Assembly (NCBI GenBank): GCA_025964215.1 | Contig: JAOPZG010000092.1 | Coordinates: forward strand, 1-6,252 | DNA from: Conexibacter sp. | GTDB lineage: Bacteria > Actinomycetota > Thermoleophilia > Solirubrobacterales > Solirubrobacteraceae | Reading direction: 5' to 3' | Length of the DNA: 6,252 nucleotides | Part shown: in pieces, positions 1 to 4,808 of the stretch | Numbering within the stretch: the first letter of the stretch is position 1 | Layout of the letters: every line of letters begins with the position of its first letter | The notes under the pieces: generated by a model | Told to the model about the DNA's origin: nothing | Database searches by the model: none | What the model saw: only the letters and a program-made list of their open reading frames with translations | Translations under genes and position numbers: made by a program

Positions 1-282
1 ATCGCGCTCGGCCTGCTGGCCGGCCCGCGCGGCACGCTCGCGCTGGCCCACGCGACGCTGGCCGAGCCGCTCGTCCTCGACCTCGGCGCCGGCTTCGCCC
101 TCCGCGACGTCGCCGGCGACGAATCCCTGCACCGCTGGCTCTGCGCGCACGAGACCGCCTGCCGGATCCGCGCCGGCCTCGACGCGCTGAAGCCGCGCCG
201 GGCGGTCGCGACGGCGGGCCGGTCGCGGTCGGCCAAGCCCGGTCGCGGCCGCCGCCCGAACGGCCTACGCACAATCGCGTAG
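1..282 (+). CDS. C-terminal end of an unidentified protein (5' partial)
   Basis: Frame 1 is open from the first base to a TAG at 280-282, giving the last 93 residues of a protein that starts upstream of the window. About 89 of the 93 codons end in G or C, as in the clear genes downstream, which supports real coding in this frame. The visible part begins with an Ala/Leu/Gly-rich stretch, then a more ordinary mixed segment (LDLGAGFALRDVAGDESLHR around residues 27-46, followed by a WLCAHETAC stretch with two cysteines). The last 30 or so residues are Arg/Lys/Pro/Gly-rich and look like a disordered basic tail. I do not recognise the family, and no catalytic motif is visible. The next gene starts 52 bases later behind its own promoter-like box, so this gene probably belongs to a different transcription unit. 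Confidence 0.7.
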   Translation: MALGLLAGPRGTLALAHATLAEPLVLDLGAGFALRDVAGDESLHRWLCAHETACRIRAGLDALKPRRAVATAGRSRSAKPGRGRRPNGLRTIA

Positions 283-322
283 CGCCAGAGGGACACCACC
301 CACGCGACGCTCCGGCGACTGG

Positions 323-328
323 TAGTTA
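323..328 (+). promoter_or_regulatory. Possible -10 box (TAGTTA) for a leaderless transcript of the propeller gene
   Basis: TAGTTA ends six bases before the ATG at 335, which is positions -12 to -7 if transcription starts on the A of the ATG. It has the TA of the actinobacterial TANNNT consensus but A instead of the final T. I see no good -35 hexamer 16-19 bases upstream. The only purine run before the ATG is AGG at 330-332, just two bases away and too close to act as a Shine-Dalgarno sequence. The call rests on position more than on sequence match, and on the stronger parallel upstream of the HelD gene. Confidence 0.35.
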
Positions 329-334
329 CAGGTC

Positions 335-2008
335 ATGCGACGGAGCGCGTGGATCGCCGGCCTCGTGATGCTGTGCGCCTGGGCCCCGGGCGCGGCCGCG
401 GCGACGCCCGACTACTACACCTTCCCGGCGGGCTACGGGGTCGACGACTGGGGCGTGACCGCCGACGGGGCGGGCAACGTCTGGTTCACGGCCAAGAGCC
501 CGTCGCACGGTCAGCAGCCGACGCCCTCGCTCGGGCGGCTGATCCCCGCGCAGGCGTCGCCGGGCACGAGCGACGGCATCGCCTTCTTCCCGCTGCCCGA
601 TCCGGCGGACGTCAACTGCTGCGCCAACCAGGCGCGGGGCGTCACCTTCAACCCGGCCGACGGCAAGCTCTACTACGTCCGCGACGACGGCGGGCTCGGC
701 TCGGCCCTGCCCGCCGCGCTGACCCCCGGGTCGAGCGACGGCTTCACGTCCTCGACGCTGCCGGGCAACGTGGACCTCTGGGACGTCGCGCCCGCGCCGC
801 AGGGCGGGGCGTGGCTCACCGAGCACAGCGCGGGCAACGTCGCCCCGTACTACGGCGACCGCATCGCCTATTACGACGGCGCGGTGAGCGAGGGCCCCAA
901 CATCGCGATGCAGGGCGGCGCGTCGACGCTCAGCGGCTCGCGCTACGACGCCAAGCCCTCCGGCATCGCCGTCGACAGCATCGGCCGGCCGTGGTTCGTC
1001 GAGGAGGACGCGAGCGACCACGGCTATCGCGTCGCCTCCTACGGCGGCGGCGGCAGCTACGACGAGTACATGATCTCCCCGTGCGAGGGGACCACGTACT
1101 GCTCGGGCTCCAGCGGCGGGCAGGGGCTGACCGACGTCGCGATCGCCCCCGACGGCGGCGTCTGGTTCACCAACTACCTCAACAAGAAGTTCGGGCGCCT
1201 CGACCCCGGCTCCCACCAGATGGTGCAGTACACGGTGGCCTCGATCGACCCGTCGCTGGTCGGCGGCCAGCCGTGGCACATCGTCGCGGCGCCCGACGGC
1301 ACCCTCTGGATGACCCTCCGGCCGTCGTCCTACGCCGGGCCCGGCAACGCGATCGTCCGGATCGTGCCGAGCGCCACGCCGACCGCGACGGTCACCAAGC
1401 TCACGACCGAGGCGTTCGCGCTGGGCATCGGCGCCGACGACGCGGGCAACATCTGGTTCGGCACCTCCGACAACAAGCTCGGCCGCCTGGCCGGTGTCGT
1501 CGGCGCGGTCGTCGCGCCGCCGGCCGATCCGGGGACGGGTGGCGACACAGGCGGCGGTGGCGGAAGCGCGGCGCCGCCCGCGGCCGTCGCGCCCGTCAAC
1601 CCGCCCACGACGCCGCCGGTCGTCCTCGTGCCCGCGACCGTCGGCACCGCCACGCTCACGCCGCCCCAGACCGGCAACGGCGCGATCAACGCCAACCAGG
1701 TCTGCGCCGGGCCGCCCGCCGCCCGGTGCTCGCTCATCTACCTGATCAAGGAGCACGAGTACGTCACCGGCTTCCCGTCGTCGGTGAGCACGAAGAAGAG
1801 GAAGCACCAGCCGCGCGTCCTCGGGACGAAGACCGTGACGCTGAGCGGCGGCCAGTCGGCCAAGGTGTCCGTGAAGCTCAACGCCCTGGGCAAGCGGATC
1901 CTCAAGGGCAAGCACAAGCTCGTCGTCGTCTTCAGCGCCACCCAGAAGCTCGCGGGCGGCAAGACCAAGTCCATCATCAAGAAGACCCTCACCCTCCGGA
2001 GCCACTGA
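335..2008 (+). CDS. Secreted seven-bladed beta-propeller (Vgb/NHL-like) with basic C-terminal surface domain
   Basis: This is a 557-residue exported protein. Residues 1-23 form a signal peptide (Arg-Arg start, hydrophobic core, Ala-rich cleavage region before TPD) with no lipobox. Residues 25-390 hold seven repeats with the propeller signature of a short loop such as PDG or AGN followed by an aromatic strand: GNVWFTA (47-53), GKLYYV (110-115), GGAWLTE (157-163), GRPWFVE (217-223), GGVWFTN (274-280), GTLWMTL (322-328) and GNIWFGT (371-377). Three repeats are followed by a GRL motif (67-69, 287-289, 384-386). This pattern is typical of virginiamycin B lyase-like and NHL-like propellers. Whether lyase catalytic residues are present cannot be judged without alignment; most family members have no proven lyase role. 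A Gly then Pro-rich linker (about 392-432) leads to a beta-rich basic domain ending at 557. Six cysteines in the mature part (95/96, 250/256, 457/465) suggest disulfides. The first ATG is chosen because the signal peptide begins there. Substrate or ligand is unknown; a surface-binding role is as likely as an enzymatic one. Confidence 0.85.
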   Translation: MRRSAWIAGLVMLCAWAPGAAAATPDYYTFPAGYGVDDWGVTADGAGNVWFTAKSPSHGQQPTPSLGRLIPAQASPGTSDGIAFFPLPDPADVNCCANQARGVTFNPADGKLYYVRDDGGLGSALPAALTPGSSDGFTSSTLPGNVDLWDVAPAPQGGAWLTEHSAGNVAPYYGDRIAYYDGAVSEGPNIAMQGGASTLSGSRYDAKPSGIAVDSIGRPWFVEEDASDHGYRVASYGGGGSYDEYMISPCEGTTYCSGSSGGQGLTDVAIAPDGGVWFTNYLNKKFGRLDPGSHQMVQYTVASIDPSLVGGQPWHIVAAPDGTLWMTLRPSSYAGPGNAIVRIVPSATPTATVTKLTTEAFALGIGADDAGNIWFGTSDNKLGRLAGVVGAVVAPPADPGTGGDTGGGGGSAAPPAAVAPVNPPTTPPVVLVPATVGTATLTPPQTGNGAINANQVCAGPPAARCSLIYLIKEHEYVTGFPSSVSTKKRKHQPRVLGTKTVTLSGGQSAKVSVKLNALGKRILKGKHKLVVVFSATQKLAGGKTKSIIKKTLTLRSH

Positions 2009-2013
2009 ACCCC

Positions 2014-2430
2014 ATGACCCGCCGTGCCATCGTTCTCGCCCTGATCACCGCCTTCGCGCTGCTCGTGCCCGCCGTCGCCCTCGCCGGCATCAAGCGCGGC
2101 ACCTACATCGAGCCCACGAGCCAGACCTACATCGTGACCAACGCGGCCGCGACGTCGATCAAGACCTTCCAGTTCCCGTGCGTCGTCGGCGGCGAGCAGC
2201 GGGGCGGCAACACCATCAACAAGGTCCTGAAGATCTCCAAGACCGGCGCCTTCTCGTTCAAGGGCAAGTCGACGCTGCGCTCGGAGTTCCCGAAGGTCAT
2301 CTCGGTCAAGATCTCGGGCAGGTACGTCAACGGCAAGATCAAGGGCAAGGTGCAGTACCTGACCACCGGCACCGGCTGCGAGGACCGCAGCTACTCGGCG
2401 AAGTACTACGGGGTCAACCCGCAGGGCTGA
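2014..2430 (+). CDS. Small secreted beta-rich protein, function unknown
   Basis: This 138-residue protein starts at ATG 2014, five bases after the propeller gene stops. Residues 1-24 are a clear signal peptide (MTRR, a long hydrophobic core, cleavage after AVALA). The mature 114 residues alternate hydrophobic and polar positions as in a beta sandwich, are rich in Lys (12) and contain exactly two cysteines (C56, C122) that could pair. The segment at 97-112 (SVKISGRYVNGKIKGK), followed by a GTGC turn at 119-122, resembles the C-terminal half of short secreted proteins common in Solirubrobacter-like bacteria; I know no function for them. The reading frame stays open far upstream inside the propeller gene, but the signal peptide fixes the start. 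No Shine-Dalgarno sequence sits at a usual distance (GGAG at 1998-2001 is 12 bases away), so translation probably depends on coupling to the upstream gene. The tight spacing suggests the two exported proteins are made together. Confidence 0.8.
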   Translation: MTRRAIVLALITAFALLVPAVALAGIKRGTYIEPTSQTYIVTNAAATSIKTFQFPCVVGGEQRGGNTINKVLKISKTGAFSFKGKSTLRSEFPKVISVKISGRYVNGKIKGKVQYLTTGTGCEDRSYSAKYYGVNPQG

Positions 2431-2436
2431 CATAGT
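2431..2436 (+). promoter_or_regulatory. Possible -10 box (CATAGT) for the SDR gene
   Basis: CATAGT begins directly after the TGA of the small secreted protein gene and ends seven bases before the SDR start codon at 2444. It shares the A and final T of the TANNNT consensus. The purine run GGAGG (2438-2442) lies only one base before the ATG, too close for normal Shine-Dalgarno pairing. A leaderless transcript starting at or next to the ATG therefore fits better than SD-led initiation. No clear -35 hexamer is visible; it would lie inside the preceding coding region. If real, the box separates the SDR from the secreted pair upstream. Confidence 0.35.
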
Positions 2437-2443
2437 CGGAGGC

Positions 2444-3232
2444 ATGGACCTCCAGCTGCAGGACAAGGTCGCCGTCGTCACCGGCGCCGGCAAGGGCATC
2501 GGCCTGGCGATCACGAAGATGCTGGCCGAGGAGGGCGCGCACGTCGTCGCGGCGTCGCGCACCACCGAGGCCCTCGAGGGGCTCGACCGGGTGACGCCGG
2601 TCGCGCTCGACCTGCTCGCCCCCGAGGCGCCCGGCCAGCTGATCGCCAAGGCGCTGGAGACCCACGGGCGCGTCGACGTCCTGGTCAACAACGTCGGCGC
2701 GGTCAGGCTGCGGCTGGAGGGCTTCCTCGGCACCAGCGACGAGGAGTTCGAGTGGTCGTTGCAGATGAACTTCCTGACCGCGGTCCGGGCCACGCGCGCG
2801 GCGCTGGCGCCGATGCTCGCGCAGGGCGGCGGGACGATCGTCAACACCGCCTCGATCAACGCCTTCTACGAGCCGGACGCCGGCGTCATCGACTACGGCG
2901 CGGCGAAGGCGGCGCTCGTCAACTTCTCCAAGTCGATCGCCCAGGAGTTCGGCCCGAAGGGCATCCGCATCAACTCGGTCTCGCCGGGCCCGGTCGCGAC
3001 CGACCTGTGGCTGGGGGAGGGCGGCGTCGCCGACACCGTCGCGAAGGCCAGCGGGACCGACATCGCCTCCGCGCGCGAGTCGATCGTCGCGAGCATGGGC
3101 GGCTTCCCGACCGGGCGCTTCACGACGCCCGAGGAGGTCGCGACGCTGATCGTGATGCTCGCCTCCGAGCGCACGGCGAACGTCACCGGGTCGGAGTACG
3201 TCATCGACGGCGGGCTGATCAAGACGACCTGA
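2444..3232 (+). CDS. Classical short-chain dehydrogenase/reductase (SDR), probably NADP(H)-dependent
   Basis: This is a 262-residue cytoplasmic oxidoreductase with a single Rossmann-fold domain of normal length. Visible classical-SDR motifs in order are: TGAGKGIG (13-20), the TGxxxGxG dinucleotide loop; D56 after the third strand for adenine contact; NNVG (82-85), the usual NNAG with Val for Ala; N109; S137 in NTASIN; Y151 and K155 in YGAAK; and PG at 181-182. N109, S137, Y151 and K155 form the catalytic tetrad. The lysine at 17 and arginine at 39, at the end of the second strand, favour NADP(H) over NAD(H). The C-terminus has the standard GSEYVIDGG element (249-257). Ser and Tyr are 14 residues apart rather than the more usual 13, so there is one extra residue in that loop. 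FabG-like 3-oxoacyl-ACP reductases and many alcohol or sugar dehydrogenases share all these motifs, so the substrate cannot be assigned. There are no cysteines. Confidence 0.93.
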   Translation: MDLQLQDKVAVVTGAGKGIGLAITKMLAEEGAHVVAASRTTEALEGLDRVTPVALDLLAPEAPGQLIAKALETHGRVDVLVNNVGAVRLRLEGFLGTSDEEFEWSLQMNFLTAVRATRAALAPMLAQGGGTIVNTASINAFYEPDAGVIDYGAAKAALVNFSKSIAQEFGPKGIRINSVSPGPVATDLWLGEGGVADTVAKASGTDIASARESIVASMGGFPTGRFTTPEEVATLIVMLASERTANVTGSEYVIDGGLIKTT

Positions 3233-3265
3233 CACCCGCGGGTTTCGGTGCGACGGAAGCAGGGG

Positions 3266-3271
3266 TAAGCG
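3266..3271 (+). promoter_or_regulatory. Weak -10-like hexamer (TAAGCG) before the hydrolase gene
   Basis: The 46-base gap between the SDR stop and the hydrolase start holds one AT-containing hexamer, TAAGCG, ending seven bases before the ATG at 3279. It has the TA of TANNNT but lacks the final T. The nearby AGGGG (3261-3265) is 13 bases from the ATG, too far for a good Shine-Dalgarno site. The position matches the arrangement at the neighbouring genes, but the sequence match is poor. Read-through from the SDR gene is an equally good explanation for expression. Confidence 0.2.
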
Positions 3272-3278
3272 CGGCGCC

Positions 3279-4775
3279 ATGTGGGTCAGGGTCTGGAGGG
3301 GCCTCGCCGTGGTCGCGGCGACGCTGACGGTGTGCGGCGGGACGGCGCAAGCGTCCGGCGGCGGTGGTCGCGGGGGCGGCGGCGGCGAGCAGCAGCAGCT
3401 GCGCCAGTACGCGCAGCGCACGTGGGCCTCGCTGGCCGCGATGACCGATCCCGCCTCCGGCCTGCCGGCCGACAGCCTGAACGCCGACGGCAGCACCAGC
3501 GTCCAGACGTCGACGACGAACATCGGGGCGTATCTGTGGAGCGCGGTGGCCGCGCGGCGCCTGGGGATCATCGACCGCCGCGAGCTGACCGCCCGCCTCG
3601 GCACGACCATCACGACGCTCGAGCACATGGAGCGCTTCGGCGCCACCGGCCAGTTCTACAACTGGTACGACCACCGGACGGGCGCGAAGCTCACGTCCTG
3701 GCCGCCGGCGCCCGCCGACGAGTTCCACCCCATCTTGAGCTCGGTCGACAACGGCTGGCTCGCGGTCGGCCTGCGGATCGTGGAGCGCACGGTCCCCGAG
3801 CTCGCGCGCCGCGCCGGCGCGCTCTACGACGCCATGGACTTCGGCTTCTACTACCGGCCCGAGGTCAACCGCGTGCTCTTCCACTACCGGCCCGACGACC
3901 CCGCCGCCTCGCCCTGCTGCTACGACACGCTGGTCAGCGAGAGCCGGATCGTCGACTACCTCGGCATCAGCAAGGGCCAGCTCCCGCAGAAGGAGTACTA
4001 CGGCCGCGTCCGCACCTTCCCCGAGACGTGCGACGGCGCGTTCCAGGAGCAGCGGCCGACGGGCACGACGCAGACGTACTTCGGCGTCCCGGTCTACGAG
4101 GGCGCCTACACCTACAACAACGTGAAGTTGGTGCCCTCGTGGGGCGGCTCGATGTTCGAGGCGCTGATGCCCGACCTCTTCGTGCCCGAGGAGCGCTGGG
4201 CGCCGGCGAGCTGGGGCCTCAACCACCCGCGCACGGTGCAGGCGCAGATCCACCACGGGCTGGTCGAGGCGGGCTACGGCTACTGGGGCTTCTCGCCCTC
4301 GAACACGCCGGAGGGCGGCTACGGCGCCTACGGGGTCGACGCGACCGGGATGGACCCGAACGGCAACCCGTCCAACGAGGATGCGACGCTGGTCGACCAC
4401 GGCTTCCCGGGCTGCCCGGACGCGGGGCGCGCCGCCGTCCCGGACCCGCCGCCCTCGGCCTACACGAACGGCGTCGTGACGCCGCACGCCGCGTTCCTGG
4501 CGCTGCGCTTCGCGCCGCGCGCGGCGGCCGACGACCTCGCCCGCCTCGCCCGGGACTTCCCGGGGCTCTACGGCCCCTGGGGCTTCCGCGACAGCGTCAA
4601 CGTGCAGAGCGGCCGCGTCTCCGGCGCCTACCTCTCGCTCGACCAGGGCATGGCGATGGCCGCGCTCGGCAACGCGCTCGGCGGCGACGTCCTCCGCGAC
4701 GCCTTCGCGGGGCGGGAGGAGGCCCGCGCGCTGCGGCCGGTCATCGGCGTGGAGCGCTTCTCGCTGTCCGGCTGA
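3279..4775 (+). CDS. Secreted glycoamylase-like glycoside hydrolase (PF10091, GH144-related)
   Basis: This is a 498-residue exported protein. Residues 1-25 are a signal peptide ending in AQA, followed by an almost pure Gly stretch (26-36) acting as a flexible spacer. The rest fits the (alpha/alpha)6-barrel glycoamylase-like family. Characteristic segments, in order, are TSTTNIGAYLWSAVAARRLG (77-96), GQFYNWYDHRTG (124-135), SSVDNGWLAVGL (154-165), YDTLVSESRIVDYLGISKG (215-233), SWGGSMFEALMPDLFVPE (287-304), YWGFSPSNTPEGGYGAYGV (335-353), GVVTPHAAFLAL (398-409), GPWGFRDSVN (432-441) and LDQGM (454-458). Characterised members include GH144 endo-beta-1,2-glucanases and a domain of cyclic beta-1,2-glucan synthases, so a beta-glucan substrate is plausible but unproven; the older glucoamylase label should not be taken as starch specificity. 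Acidic residues such as E221 and D157 lie in conserved motifs and are catalytic candidates. Four cysteines (213, 214, 251, 379) fit an exported protein. No transporter or sugar regulator is adjacent. Confidence 0.88.
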   Translation: MWVRVWRGLAVVAATLTVCGGTAQASGGGGRGGGGGEQQQLRQYAQRTWASLAAMTDPASGLPADSLNADGSTSVQTSTTNIGAYLWSAVAARRLGIIDRRELTARLGTTITTLEHMERFGATGQFYNWYDHRTGAKLTSWPPAPADEFHPILSSVDNGWLAVGLRIVERTVPELARRAGALYDAMDFGFYYRPEVNRVLFHYRPDDPAASPCCYDTLVSESRIVDYLGISKGQLPQKEYYGRVRTFPETCDGAFQEQRPTGTTQTYFGVPVYEGAYTYNNVKLVPSWGGSMFEALMPDLFVPEERWAPASWGLNHPRTVQAQIHHGLVEAGYGYWGFSPSNTPEGGYGAYGVDATGMDPNGNPSNEDATLVDHGFPGCPDAGRAAVPDPPPSAYTNGVVTPHAAFLALRFAPRAAADDLARLARDFPGLYGPWGFRDSVNVQSGRVSGAYLSLDQGMAMAALGNALGGDVLRDAFAGREEARALRPVIGVERFSLSG

Positions 4776-4796
4776 CGCGCCGCGCGGTCCGCTCGC

Positions 4797-4802
4797 TACG
4801 GT
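4797..4802 (+). promoter_or_regulatory. -10 box (TACGGT) giving a leaderless HelD transcript
   Basis: TACGGT matches the actinobacterial TANNNT consensus and occupies exactly -12 to -7 relative to the G of the GTG start at 4809, so the transcript would begin on the start codon. A partial -35 match, CTGACG (4772-4777), overlaps the stop of the hydrolase gene with a 19-base spacer, slightly long. No Shine-Dalgarno sequence precedes the GTG. This is the best promoter candidate in the window. No rifamycin-associated element, the palindromic site described upstream of some actinobacterial helR genes, is visible in the 33-base gap. Confidence 0.55.
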
Positions 4803-4808
4803 GCAGCG

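Noticed and set aside
326..2005. Long open frame on the minus strand antisense to the propeller gene
   Set aside because: Its translation is dominated by Arg, Gly, Ala, Val and Asp with no domain or motif, as expected when a GC-rich gene is read in reverse. The + strand frame has a signal peptide and seven propeller repeats.
349..2013. Upstream extension of the small secreted protein frame through the propeller gene
   Set aside because: The frame is open, but its translation before 2014 is Arg-rich and featureless. A proper signal peptide starts at ATG 2014.
3234..3243. Perfect 10-base palindrome ACCCGCGGGT followed by TT just after the SDR stop
   Set aside because: With no loop it cannot form a terminator hairpin beyond two or three pairs. 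A palindrome this short is expected by chance in GC-rich DNA. It could be an operator, but nothing supports that.
4776..4786. Small hairpin CGCG-CCG-CGCG after the hydrolase stop
   Set aside because: A four-pair stem with no T tract; too weak for an intrinsic terminator, and such GC arms are common here.
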